A stretch of 11,823 nucleotides of DNA, taken from assembly GCA_964598845.1 (NCBI GenBank), contig CAZRDM010000037.1, positions 1 to 11,823 on the forward strand. Reading direction: 5' to 3'. The stretch is from FEN-987 sp964598845. Its GTDB lineage: Archaea > Thermoproteota > Bathyarchaeia > 40CM-2-53-6. The notes under the pieces are model-generated. The model was not told where the DNA came from. It did not search any database and saw only the letters and a list, made by a program, of their open reading frames with translations. Within the stretch, counting starts at the first letter, position 1, and each line of letters starts with the position of its first letter. Positions 1-7,068 of the stretch are shown piece after piece. Made by a program: the position numbers and the translations under genes.

Positions 1-81
1 TACTTTTCATTATCTTTATGTTCGTCTCTAGGGCGTACGAGGATTTTGTGTGCGGGGTGGATGGCCTGGTTAAGCGGGGGT

Positions 82-113
82 AGGCAGCGCAGCCAGCGTT
101 GTGAGTCCCCCAG
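82..113 (+). other. tRNA intron 1 (32 nt, after position 8)
   Basis: The bulge-helix-bulge has a 5' bulge at 80-82 (GT^A), a 3' bulge at 112-114 (AG^C) and a central helix of GGGG 76-79 with CCCC 108-111. The inner helix is short (83-85 with 105-107, one G-T). The central helix uses the 5' acceptor strand, so the mature acceptor stem cannot form fully until this intron is out. Confidence 0.85.
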
Positions 114-119
114 CGCCAA

Positions 120-145
120 ACTCTCCAACGTCGAGAGAGGGTGAA
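120..145 (+). other. tRNA intron 2 (26 nt, D loop, after position 14)
   Basis: The 5' bulge is 118-120 (AA^A) and the 3' bulge is 144-146 (AA^G). The central helix is CGCC 114-117 with GGTG 140-143 (one G-T). The inner stem is CTCTC 121-125 with GAGAG 135-139. Base 114 is shared with the 3' bulge of intron 1, so the two motifs overlap by one base and probably cannot be cut in the same fold. Confidence 0.88.
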
Positions 146-164
146 GCCAGGTCAAAGGCGCGAG

Positions 165-192
165 ACGCACCTCACAAGCGGGTGTGCGTGAA
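165..192 (+). other. tRNA intron 3 (28 nt, anticodon stem, after position 30)
   Basis: The 5' bulge is 163-165 (AG^A) and the 3' bulge is 191-193 (AA^G). The central helix is CGCG 159-162 with CGTG 187-190 (one G-T). The inner stem is CGCACC 166-171 with GGTGTG 181-186 (one G-T). Removal brings G193 next to CGAG and completes a perfect 5-bp anticodon stem. Confidence 0.9.
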
Positions 193-199
193 GCTCAGG

Positions 200-224
200 A
201 ACATCGAGAACAGGATGTTAAGTG
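200..224 (+). other. tRNA intron 4 (25 nt, canonical position 37/38)
   Basis: The 5' bulge is 198-200 (GG^A) and the 3' bulge is 223-225 (TG^A). The central helix is CTCA 194-197 with TAAG 219-222, with one C-A mismatch. The inner stem is ACATC 201-205 with GATGT 214-218. Position 37/38 is the usual archaeal tRNA intron site. Confidence 0.87.
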
Positions 225-236
225 ACCTCGTCCCGC

Positions 237-270
<34 letters not shown>

Positions 271-553
271 CACTTCTTCAGAGACTAAATCGTGTACACT
301 GGAAAATATGGTTTGGAAAACAAGTGTCAGAGCACAGAAATCGGCTTAAACGGTGAAACCCAAAGCGAGGACGTGAGAGACAGCATCTACAACATACCGA
401 GCAATTGCACCGTCCACGAGTTTATCGACTGGGAAATCGTACGGTAACAGTTTCAACAGCCTCGTCAGGAAATACGTGGACATGCTCTCGTCCTACTCAG
501 CCCTGAACTAGGGCCATCGACACTCCAAGATAGTCAAAGCTGTAACCGACCAG

Positions 554-757
554 ATGGCCAAGCTGACGCTCACATCCCGAGCGTATGGAGCGGAATTCCT
601 CTTCATGTCATTATGGGAGTCTTTCGAGGCAATCCGCAAGTTTGCCAGACCTGATATCGAGAGAGCTGTATACTATCCGCGAGACAAGGAATTCCTGATT
701 CAACTTGAACCATCCGTAAACCACTACGAAGTCTTAACCCATCCGCAGACAACGTAG
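554..757 (+). pseudogene. C-terminal fragment of an antibiotic-biosynthesis-monooxygenase-like protein
   Basis: The 67 codons keep the C-terminal half of a small dimeric alpha/beta-barrel (ABM-like) protein: a hydrophobic strand, the WESFEAIRKFA helix, the VYYPRDKEFL segment and a final HYEVL strand. Family members are usually about 100 residues, so the first strand and helix are missing. The same frame upstream is stopped by TAG at 508-510, before it an open stretch from about 400 that I do not recognise. No good ribosome binding site precedes ATG 554. I read it as a decayed gene rather than a functional short one. The rest of 273-553 shows no gene I can support. Confidence 0.5.
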
Positions 758-772
758 GTTGACAAGTCAACC
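757..772. repeat. inverted repeat 7+2+7 just after a stop codon
   Basis: GGTTGAC and GTCAACC are separated by AA and begin on the last base of the preceding TAG. This could be an RNA hairpin at the end of the fragment above or a dimer-protein site. No T-run follows, so a terminator call is not supported. Confidence 0.6.
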
Positions 773-840
773 ACTGACCTAGATTGGAGAGGTGTTTCTA
801 AGACGATGAGCTTTTTTCGAGATTTTCGTATCATTCGCTA

Positions 841-856
841 TGCTTCGATCGAAGCA
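841..856. repeat. perfect 16-bp palindrome
   Basis: TGCTTCGATCGAAGCA equals its own reverse complement. It lies in non-coding sequence about 120 bases upstream of the reductase gene at 977. It could be an operator; what binds it is unknown. It shares TTCG..CGAA with another 16-bp palindrome at 9369-9384. Confidence 0.7.
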
Positions 857-918
857 AGACTTACGCATCCCTCAGATGAAGGCCTCTCAAAATCGCTCTG
901 GATTCCTTGCGGGTGCGA

Positions 919-964
919 TGCAATGGAACAGCTAAGTAAAAGATGAGTGCATTGCAACGGTTGC
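919..964 (+). promoter_or_regulatory. possible promoter/operator of the reductase-dehydratase pair
   Basis: An A-rich stretch at 931-943 (TAAGTAAAAGA core) lies about 35-45 bases before ATG 977, a plausible place for an archaeal TATA box. It is flanked by TGCAAT (919-924) and ATTGCA (950-955), which form an inverted repeat, and GCAAC/GTTGC at 954-964 forms a second small dyad. Weak by-eye evidence only. Confidence 0.3.
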
Positions 965-976
965 TGGTATTGAAAG

Positions 977-1987
977 ATGCAGGAGTCTCACGGAGTTCTG
1001 ATTCTCTCAGAAAAGGAAGTTAGATCATGCCTTCCAATGAAGGATGCGATTAACGCGGTTAGGCAAGCTTACATTGCTTTCGCTGAGGGAAGGGTCGTGA
1101 TGCCGCCCGTGGTTCATTTGGGCGTGGAGAAGTACAATGGCGAAATCGACATTAAAACTGGTTATGTAGAAGATTTTCAACTCATCTCAACAAAGATTGC
1201 CTCGGGCTTCTATGATAACCCAAAGATCGGCTTGCCATCGGGTGTGGCGGTCATCGTCCTCATGGATATGAAGACCAGCTTGCCCTTGGCGATAATGGAT
1301 GGAACCTACCTGACTGCGGTTAGAACCGGAGCCGCAGGCGGGGTAGCCGCAAGTGTCCTCGCTCGGAAGAACTCCAAAACTGTCGCAGTCATCGGGGCAG
1401 GAACCCAAGGGCGCGAGCAGGTGTTGGCATTGCATGAACTCTTCGCTATTGAAAACGTGAAAATCTGGAGCAGGACCGCGAGCAATGCAGAAGAATACTC
1501 CTCAGAGATGGGCAAGAGACTAGGAATAAATGTTCAAGCCACAACCAACCCTAGAGAAGCGGTGATTGGTGCCGACATAATCGTAACGGCTACGCCAGCA
1601 AGAAATGCCATCGTCATGGATGAGTGGATCAAGCCTGGAGTGCACATAAACGCAATCGGCGCTGATGGACCTGGGAAGCAAGAACTTGATCCGAAGATAA
1701 TGAAAAGGGCGAAGATCGTCGTCGACAGCCTAAAGCAATGCAGAATAATAGGTGAGATTCAACACGCGCTCTCCCAAGGCCTAATCAAGGACAGTGACAT
1801 ACACGCCGAGATCGGCGAGATACTGATTGGGAAGAAGAGTGGAAGAGAGTCCGATGATGAGATTACTCTCTTTGATTCAACAGGCATGGCAGCTCAAGAC
1901 ATAGCGGCGGCGAACATCGTGTACCAACTTGCGAAGAAGACTGGGATGGGCAGAATGGTCACGCTTCTCGAAACTAGACGAACATGA
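977..1987 (+). CDS. ornithine cyclodeaminase / mu-crystallin family imine reductase or deaminase
   Basis: The protein has 336 residues, full length for this NAD(P)-dependent cytosolic family, which includes ornithine cyclodeaminase, alanine dehydrogenase, EutC and iminosuccinate reductase BhcD. Visible hallmarks are a conserved lysine in STK (about residue 73), the LTAVRTGAA segment (112-120), a Rossmann loop GAGTQG (140-145), a WSR turn (165-167) and GADGPGKQELD (228-238), which carries the acidic residue used in this family. ATG 977 is the first possible start, because TGA lies three codons upstream. The dehydratase gene follows 19 bases after the stop, so the two are probably one transcript. 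That pairing argues for reduction of an imine made by the dehydratase rather than ornithine-to-proline conversion, but sequence alone cannot fix the substrate. Confidence 0.88.
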   Translation: MQESHGVLILSEKEVRSCLPMKDAINAVRQAYIAFAEGRVVMPPVVHLGVEKYNGEIDIKTGYVEDFQLISTKIASGFYDNPKIGLPSGVAVIVLMDMKTSLPLAIMDGTYLTAVRTGAAGGVAASVLARKNSKTVAVIGAGTQGREQVLALHELFAIENVKIWSRTASNAEEYSSEMGKRLGINVQATTNPREAVIGADIIVTATPARNAIVMDEWIKPGVHINAIGADGPGKQELDPKIMKRAKIVVDSLKQCRIIGEIQHALSQGLIKDSDIHAEIGEILIGKKSGRESDDEITLFDSTGMAAQDIAAANIVYQLAKKTGMGRMVTLLETRRT

Positions 1988-2006
1988 ATATCTAGGTGAT
2001 GACAAC

Positions 2007-2981
2007 ATGATAACTCTTCACGACATAGAAGAAGCAAGGGCATCGATACGGAGAGAGGTCAACAAGACCCCATTGGTGCGTTCCGGTTTTCTGTCGGACC
2101 TCTGCGATGGCGAGGTCCACCTCAAACTAGAGAACCAACAGATAACCAACTCCTTCAAGATCAGAGGAGCACTCAACAGGATGATGCATCTCACGCCGGA
2201 GGAGATGCAGCATGGTGTCATCGCCGCCTCCTCGGGAAATCACGCCCAAGCTGTCGCGATAGGGGCAGAGAAACTGAATTTGGCCGCGACGGTAGTCGTC
2301 CCCGAGACTACGCCCAAAATAAAAGTTGAGAAGATCAGGAAACATAGGGTCCACCTTATTCTGCACGGAGAAATGTACGACCTTGCGGAGCAGTATGCTC
2401 GAGAGGTGGCTAGGAAAGAAGGTTGGACCTTCATCTCCGCTTACAACGATCCATATGTTGTTGCCGGGCAGGGAACCGTCGCACTGGAAATCCTCGAGGA
2501 TCTACCAACCGTGGATACTATCATTGTACCAGTGAGCGGCGGAAGCCTACTTGGGGGAATCGCCACTGCTGCAAAAAGCATTAAACCTGATGTGGAAATC
2601 CTCGGAGTGCAACCCGAGAACACTCCTGCTATGTACTATTCATTGAAGGCCGGCAAGATTATTGACGTAGAAATGAAACGCACCATAGCCGACGGCCTGG
2701 ACGGAAACATAGAGCAGGGGTCCGTAACATTCGAGATAATCCGAAAATACGTAAATGAAGTCATGTTGTTCAATGAGGAGACCATCAAGAGAGCCGTCCG
2801 TCTGCTCTGGGAAAAAGAGCGACAGATTGCGGAAGGATCAGGGGCCATCTCCATTGCGCCAATAATCACGAGCCGCGAACGGTTTGCTAGAAAGAAGACG
2901 GTCGCTGTCATAAGCGGTGGAAACATAGACGAGGCAGTCTTTCAAGAAATAATGGCATCTCAAGCACTATCGAGTCCTTGA
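2007..2981 (+). CDS. threonine/serine dehydratase-like PLP enzyme (fold type II)
   Basis: The protein has 324 residues when started at ATG 2007, which has AGGTGAT just upstream and gives the usual N-terminus; the open frame reaches back to 1929 inside the previous gene. Visible features are the PLP lysine in NSFKIRGA (K51), the SSGNHAQ substrate loop (75-81), a glycine loop SGGSLLGG (177-184) that holds the PLP phosphate, and a C-terminal SGGNID. There is no C-terminal ACT domain, as in catabolic, unregulated members. The reaction would be beta-elimination of water from a hydroxy amino acid, giving an enamine/imine. The neighbouring OCD-family reductase recalls the EutB/EutC (hydroxyectoine) and BhcB/BhcD (beta-hydroxyaspartate) pairs. 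The glycine loop differs from the common GGGGL form, so plain threonine deaminase is not assured. Confidence 0.88.
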   Translation: MITLHDIEEARASIRREVNKTPLVRSGFLSDLCDGEVHLKLENQQITNSFKIRGALNRMMHLTPEEMQHGVIAASSGNHAQAVAIGAEKLNLAATVVVPETTPKIKVEKIRKHRVHLILHGEMYDLAEQYAREVARKEGWTFISAYNDPYVVAGQGTVALEILEDLPTVDTIIVPVSGGSLLGGIATAAKSIKPDVEILGVQPENTPAMYYSLKAGKIIDVEMKRTIADGLDGNIEQGSVTFEIIRKYVNEVMLFNEETIKRAVRLLWEKERQIAEGSGAISIAPIITSRERFARKKTVAVISGGNIDEAVFQEIMASQALSSP

Positions 2982-3108
2982 CGAAGCCGATTATTCCATT
3001 GATATCGAAAGCCTGACTGCTCAGTTGTCTTGCTTCATTCTCAGTGATGTCGGCGACGCATTTCAATATGTCCTTCTGGGTTTCTTGCTTGGAGAATCAG
3101 TACACGAT
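2950..3108 (-). other. possible coding remnant, unrecognised
   Basis: The gap between the convergent genes at 2981 and 3131 has one minus-strand frame that reads like protein for about 45 codons, including QKDILKCVADI and NEARQLSSQAFDINGIIGF, and runs into the dehydratase 3' end. An in-frame TGA and the lack of a start leave it non-functional as read. Upstream in the same frame is RQVPKATIVY. I do not recognise the family. It may be chance. Confidence 0.2.
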
Positions 3109-3130
3109 AGTGGCTTTTGGAACTTGCCTT

Positions 3131-4078
3131 CTATCCACCGATTATAAGTTGATGATCCAGTTTGTCAGGAGAGAGTATCACTAGGCAACCGTGCATTATT
3201 CCTTCCACGTACTGGGATCCCGGATTGATGCAGGTCGTCTTCTTTATCTTGCAGATTCCAGCTGACTCGTGAATGTGCCCGTGCAACGCCAACTCAGGCT
3301 GAAATGCTTCCAACACCTTCCTAACCGAGGTACTGCCCACATGCTCCATTGCAGGTTGCCCCATGAAGAACTTGGGCCGCATATCCTTTCCCAACTTCGG
3401 GGCCAGGTCCAGAACGGTATTGTAGGGAGGAGCATGGAAGTCGCAAACCAGACTTTCCGTTGACGGAGCCCGTTGAATCTCAGCACGTAACTTTTTCTCA
3501 AGTTCGCCTTCGCTGCATTCGCGGGGAGAATTCCAAGGAGTGGGATTGACCCAGTCGCAACTAACCATGCAGTGCCGATCATCCAAATCGATCGCCTTCC
3601 CAATAGTGTATTCGACGCGTCTCGAGTTTCTCAATACGTCATCGATTGCGAAAGTGTCGTCATTACCAGGGCTTATTATTACCCGCATCTCATTGGGCAG
3701 AAGTTCTTCGATTTTGCCAATCCAAGACTCAATCATGCTTTGCATCAGCTTATCGAAGAGTTCTGTGACTCGTTCGGGTTTCGCTCTAAACTCTTCGTAT
3801 TCAACGCGGCTACAGTGGTAGTAATAGTAACCTGCTTTTCTAATCTCATTTTGAATCTTCGGCAACTCACTTTGCTTCATTCGGTAGTCAACCCCGAAAA
3901 AGCTGGTGGCATAAACGTCTTCGTCAAGTTTTACGATTGGGACTATGGCTTTACCGGTCAAGTCGCCGGAGAGCAACAATATGTCTACTTTCGAACTCTT
4001 GGAGAGAGAAAGGACTTTTAGAAAATAGGTCTCCCCGCCATGAAGGTCCGCGGCGAAAAGAATCCTCGTCTCGGCCAA
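3131..4078 (-). CDS. calcineurin-like metallophosphoesterase
   Basis: The protein has 315 residues and a two-metal phosphoesterase layout: DLH (11-13), SGDLTG (37-42), PGND (137-140), a lone histidine in DFHAPPYNT (H215) and HGHIHES (266-272), followed by NPGSQY (285-290). In the third motif GND stands where GNH is usual, with N139 still available as metal ligand. Insertions at about 60-130 make it longer than the minimal YfcE-type enzymes. The start must be TTG 4078, because the first metal motif begins at residue 11 and no ATG precedes it. No Shine-Dalgarno is seen, and CAATTTAAC-like sequence about 35-45 bases upstream fits a leaderless transcript. It is transcribed away from the permease and its substrate cannot be inferred. 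Confidence 0.85.
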   Translation of the reverse strand: MAETRILFAADLHGGETYFLKVLSLSKSSKVDILLLSGDLTGKAIVPIVKLDEDVYATSFFGVDYRMKQSELPKIQNEIRKAGYYYYHCSRVEYEEFRAKPERVTELFDKLMQSMIESWIGKIEELLPNEMRVIISPGNDDTFAIDDVLRNSRRVEYTIGKAIDLDDRHCMVSCDWVNPTPWNSPRECSEGELEKKLRAEIQRAPSTESLVCDFHAPPYNTVLDLAPKLGKDMRPKFFMGQPAMEHVGSTSVRKVLEAFQPELALHGHIHESAGICKIKKTTCINPGSQYVEGIMHGCLVILSPDKLDHQLIIGG

Positions 4079-4111
4079 TTAAGGTCGAATCCGGGATAGC
4101 TCAATGCAGCC

Positions 4112-4124
4112 GAGTTAAATTGTT
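4112..4124 (-). promoter_or_regulatory. possible TATA element of the phosphoesterase
   Basis: Minus-strand CAATTTAAC lies about 36-46 bases upstream of TTG 4078, which lacks a ribosome binding site. The spacing suits an archaeal TATA box with a short or absent leader. Confidence 0.3.
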
Positions 4125-4250
4125 CGGTCATGGTGCTCCTATAACTATGCATCTGCGTCATCTTCAGCAATCATTCAGAGGTTCGAGCCGGAACGTGATT
4201 GTTCTCTATAGTCGCTCTTTTCGCGTATGAAATATGAGCGCTAGGTTCGG

Positions 4251-4266
4251 GTAGTTTAATAAACAG
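4251..4266 (+). promoter_or_regulatory. possible TATA element of the permease
   Basis: TAGTTTAATAAACA is the most A/T-rich stretch upstream of TTG 4298 and ends about 32 bases before it. GACCG (4269-4273) and CGGTC (4287-4291) between it and the start form an inverted repeat that might be an operator. No Shine-Dalgarno is present, so a short-leader or leaderless mRNA is likely. Confidence 0.45.
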
Positions 4267-4297
4267 CCGACCGGGTACTCAACTATCGGTCAATACC

Positions 4298-5914
4298 TTG
4301 ACCGAAGAATTCAAAGTTGAACTCTTCCTACGAAAATCTACAGGGCTAGTAAAAGAAATCGGGCCTTTCGGGACATTCGTACTGCCTTGGGCATCCATGG
4401 CCGGCAGCGGCATCACACTGTACTCAATTCAAGTCGTCTACAACTATCCAGCAGGAAGCGTCCCAGGCGCCTTCCTCATCGTCGCTGTTCCAACAATCCT
4501 GAGCGTGCTCACGTTTGTTCTACTCGGAATCACTACGCCAAGATCTGCGGGCGCGTATGTATGGTGCTCGCGGTTCATTGATCCTTTCGTTGGATGGTTC
4601 GGCGCTGGTTGGATCTATTGGATATCCCAGATATTCTCGATAGCTCTGGTCTCGTACGTGCTCGGCAGCGTCTACCCCGTGATTTTCATCATAATGGGTG
4701 ACGCAGCCAAAATTCCAGCCCTCACCAGTTTTGGATCCACTCTACAATCAAACATACCAATGCAACAAGCCTTCATCGTCATAACGATAATAATTATCGG
4801 TCTGTTCGCGCTTATCGAAATCAAACACTACATGAAGATAACCATGGTCATCTGGGGACTCAACGCTCTCGGCCTAGTCGTTTCTGCAGCTCTATTTGCA
4901 ATGAACAACCCAGGCACTATACTCGCTGCATGGAACAACGTTTGGGGCGCCGGATCCTATGAGATGATCACGAATCTCGCAACAAAATACGATCTATTAG
5001 GGTATGTATCGAACACTTCTACTGGAGCACTCGGTGACACAATCGCCATAGTTGCTTACATCTTCTGGGCGCTGACCGGGTATGAGGTTCCCGCATACGT
5101 TGCCGGGGAAGTAAGGAATCCTCGATCTTCGTTCCTCTACTGGTTCACCGGGGGTATGGTTGCAACTGCCATCTGGTACACAATTGTAACCTGGCTTGCA
5201 TACAATGCGTATGGCGACTTCATCCTCAAGTACAATTACGTGTACAACCTCTACACGGGAGGAACACTCACAGCTAGTGAAGCTTCAACCGTTGCACCTT
5301 ACATGTTGCTGCCTTCAATGCCTCTTTTCTCTGCGAGTTTGGCAGGAACACCGGCAGTTCAAATTCTTGCAGCATGGTGGTTCTGGCCAGTAACATCCGT
5401 GATCGTGACGTATCTAGCGGGGACAAGAAGCATGTTCGGCATGGCCTTTGACAGGATGTTCCCATCGATTTTCGGTAGAGTAAGCGACAGAACGCATACA
5501 CCTATTCCAGCTACACTCTTCTGTATGATCGGGGGCATCATCGTGGCAGCTCTCATGTTCACAGAATATGGCTTCTTGGCGAGCGCTGCGAACACGTCCT
5601 TCTTCTACGCATTCGCCTACATGATTGTTGCATTCGCCGCTATCGTCGTCCCCTACAAGCGCAAGGATATCTGGGAAAAGGGCGTTAAGCGACGGATACT
5701 GGGCTTTCCCGAATTGACCCTGATTGGTGCGTTGGCCGCAGTAGGCATGCTGTGGATAGTGTCCCTGAGCACCATCGGAATCTCACTCCTCGCATGGAAT
5801 GTTTCAGTGCTCTGGATGCTCGTGGGCGTCCTCATCTTCATCTACTTCGTGCGAACGAACGAGAAACGCGGAATCAACGTGGCTCAGATATACGGAGAGA
5901 TCCCGCCACCCTAG
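4298..5914 (+). CDS. APC superfamily amino acid permease
   Basis: A 538-residue integral membrane protein with about twelve hydrophobic segments, the normal size for amino acid-polyamine-organocation transporters. The first helix carries the broken SMAGSGITLYS (33-43), matching the substrate-binding GxG bend of the family. PRSAGAYVW (81-89) follows helix 2. GYEVPAYVAGEVRNPRSSF (261-279) matches the conserved helix 6 and loop GE-x-NPR signature. The C-terminus ends soon after the last helix with a short cytosolic tail. TTG 4298 is the chosen start: it gives a short charged N-terminus before helix 1. It probably imports an amino acid or a derivative by proton or sodium coupling. Location near the reductase/dehydratase pair hints at a shared substrate, but the phosphoesterase gene lies between them on the other strand. 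Confidence 0.9.
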   Translation: MTEEFKVELFLRKSTGLVKEIGPFGTFVLPWASMAGSGITLYSIQVVYNYPAGSVPGAFLIVAVPTILSVLTFVLLGITTPRSAGAYVWCSRFIDPFVGWFGAGWIYWISQIFSIALVSYVLGSVYPVIFIIMGDAAKIPALTSFGSTLQSNIPMQQAFIVITIIIIGLFALIEIKHYMKITMVIWGLNALGLVVSAALFAMNNPGTILAAWNNVWGAGSYEMITNLATKYDLLGYVSNTSTGALGDTIAIVAYIFWALTGYEVPAYVAGEVRNPRSSFLYWFTGGMVATAIWYTIVTWLAYNAYGDFILKYNYVYNLYTGGTLTASEASTVAPYMLLPSMPLFSASLAGTPAVQILAAWWFWPVTSVIVTYLAGTRSMFGMAFDRMFPSIFGRVSDRTHTPIPATLFCMIGGIIVAALMFTEYGFLASAANTSFFYAFAYMIVAFAAIVVPYKRKDIWEKGVKRRILGFPELTLIGALAAVGMLWIVSLSTIGISLLAWNVSVLWMLVGVLIFIYFVRTNEKRGINVAQIYGEIPPP

Positions 5915-5950
5915 ACCTTAGTCCTTTGCTGTAACTTCAATACCTCCCTA

Positions 5951-5960
5951 TCCCTTTTTT
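5951..5960 (+). terminator. T-run terminator after the permease
   Basis: TCCCTTTTTT lies 37 bases after the permease stop. Archaeal RNA polymerase often terminates at such T-runs without a hairpin. It directly abuts ATG 5961, which argues that the next gene really starts at ATG 5985 or is read through. Confidence 0.45.
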
Positions 5961-6734
5961 ATGACCACCAACAGCGTGAGCCCTATGACTGAATCGGACA
6001 TATTGAAAGAGGCAGAAAGAATAATCTCAACCGCCCAGAGTCAGGGAATAACTCTTCGCCTCCTTGGAGGCACAGCAATTGGTTTTCGATGCCCCAGCGC
6101 CAAACGCTCGAGCGTGTCAAGGAAATATCCGGACATAGACCTGGTTGGTTTTAAGAGACAATCACGCGAACTTCGAGAGATATTTCCGAGACTAGGCTAT
6201 GAACCGAACCAGATGTTCAACGCTCTCCGAGGCGGAAGTCGTTTGATGTTCTTCGATCTCACGAAGAAACGGAGGATCGACATATTTCTAGACTACTTTG
6301 ATATGTGCCACAAAATCGACCTCAAGGATAGACTCACTCTTGAACCGTTGACAATTCCCCTAGCGGACCTCTTGGCGACGAAACTGCAGATCTTCAAGAC
6401 GAATGAGAAGGACTTCAAAGACATCATAGCAATGCTATTGGATCATGACGTTGTTGATTCAGATCAGCCAGACGCTATCAACAGAGAGCGCCTGGCGAAG
6501 CTGTGTGCAGACGACTGGGGTATATACAAGACCTTCACGATAGTCATAGATAAGACTGCCAAAGTCCTCGACTCCTTTGACCTGCCGCCCAACGACAAGG
6601 AAACTGTCAGAGAAAGACTGAGACGCATCTCCGATATGATTGAAAAAGAACCCAAGAGCATGAAATGGAAGATGCGTGCTAAAGTGGGAGAGAAGAAGGT
6701 CTGGTATATGCTGCCCGATGACATGGCCGATTGA
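5961..6734 (+). CDS. nucleotidyltransferase-fold protein, AbiEii/AbiGii-like
   Basis: The protein has 257 residues from ATG 5961; ATG 5985 (residue 9) is an equally good start and leaves room for a promoter and terminator upstream. It shows the polymerase-beta-type nucleotidyltransferase core: LLGGTAIGF (34-42), the metal pair PDIDLVG (57-63) and a third acid in RRIDIFLD (104-111). These are followed by LADLLATKLQ (134-143) and DFKDIIAMLLD (151-161), which recall the helix of AbiEii-type proteins. The C-terminal 90 residues are helical and charged and not recognised. Relatives include toxins that modify tRNA ends and antibiotic-modifying enzymes. No obvious antitoxin gene of the AbiEi type adjoins it, so a stand-alone enzyme is equally likely. 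Confidence 0.7.
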   Translation: MTTNSVSPMTESDILKEAERIISTAQSQGITLRLLGGTAIGFRCPSAKRSSVSRKYPDIDLVGFKRQSRELREIFPRLGYEPNQMFNALRGGSRLMFFDLTKKRRIDIFLDYFDMCHKIDLKDRLTLEPLTIPLADLLATKLQIFKTNEKDFKDIIAMLLDHDVVDSDQPDAINRERLAKLCADDWGIYKTFTIVIDKTAKVLDSFDLPPNDKETVRERLRRISDMIEKEPKSMKWKMRAKVGEKKVWYMLPDDMAD

Positions 6735-6783
6735 AAACCAGAGATGACATTCATTCGCGTAGGAATCTTGCTCTATCAGAATT

Positions 6784-6799
6784 TACTAATGAATTAGTA
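6784..6799. repeat. inverted repeat 7+2+7
   Basis: TACTAAT and ATTAGTA are separated by GA. The site lies about 50 bases upstream of the broken DUF4258 frame, in the place of a promoter or operator for the DUF4258/DUF2283 unit. Autoregulation by an antitoxin is possible but unproven. Confidence 0.55.
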
Positions 6800-6836
6800 G
6801 GCCCCCGCGGATCGATAAGCGAAAAGCTCATCGACA

Positions 6837-6989
6837 ATGCTTAAGGTTAGACGGGAGGATGTTGAGCGCGTTATCACTAATCCGACTGAAGTGTATGAAG
6901 ATACAGAGCACGATGCGAGCGTTGCCATCGGTTCTGTCGATGGCAGAGCCTTGGTCGTCATCTATCAAAGCGTGGGCTACGCCAAGTAA
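6837..6989 (+). pseudogene. broken DUF4258 gene (toxin-like partner of DUF2283)
   Basis: The 50 open codons hold the middle of a DUF4258 domain: VRREDVERVITNPTEVYED, then VAIGSVDGRALVVIYQ. TAA at 6987 interrupts just before the last strand; the frame continues after it with VITLCYTLKIEKL, which looks like the missing C-terminus. The N-terminal EHA-type helix is missing in this frame; in a neighbouring frame SEKLID directly precedes, suggesting a one-base shift near 6836. The intact DUF4258 copy on the minus strand at 10093-10407 shows what a whole one looks like. Most likely an inactivated member beside a surviving DUF2283 gene. A sequencing error at two places is the alternative. Confidence 0.6.
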
Positions 6990-7068
6990 GTTATAACGCT
7001 CTGCTACACTCTCAAGATTGAGAAACTGGTTTCATCAAAGACAAAAGAGGCGCTTGGAGGAGAATCTA

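Noticed and set aside
52..73. An alternative tRNA 5' end (GCGGGGTGG, then GGCCTGGTTAA resembling a D loop).
   Set aside because: Only six of seven acceptor pairs form and no D stem results, while 74-81 with four spliced introns gives a perfect tRNA. It is left as leader sequence.
217..223. TTAAG as a UAA anticodon loop of the same tRNA.
   Set aside because: It would need a mismatched stem, and the bases belong to intron 4 in the bulge-helix-bulge solution.
3244..4021. Several open frames of 90-150 codons overlapping the phosphoesterase on both strands.
   Set aside because: They are shadows of a gene with intact metal-binding motifs and lack domain features of their own.
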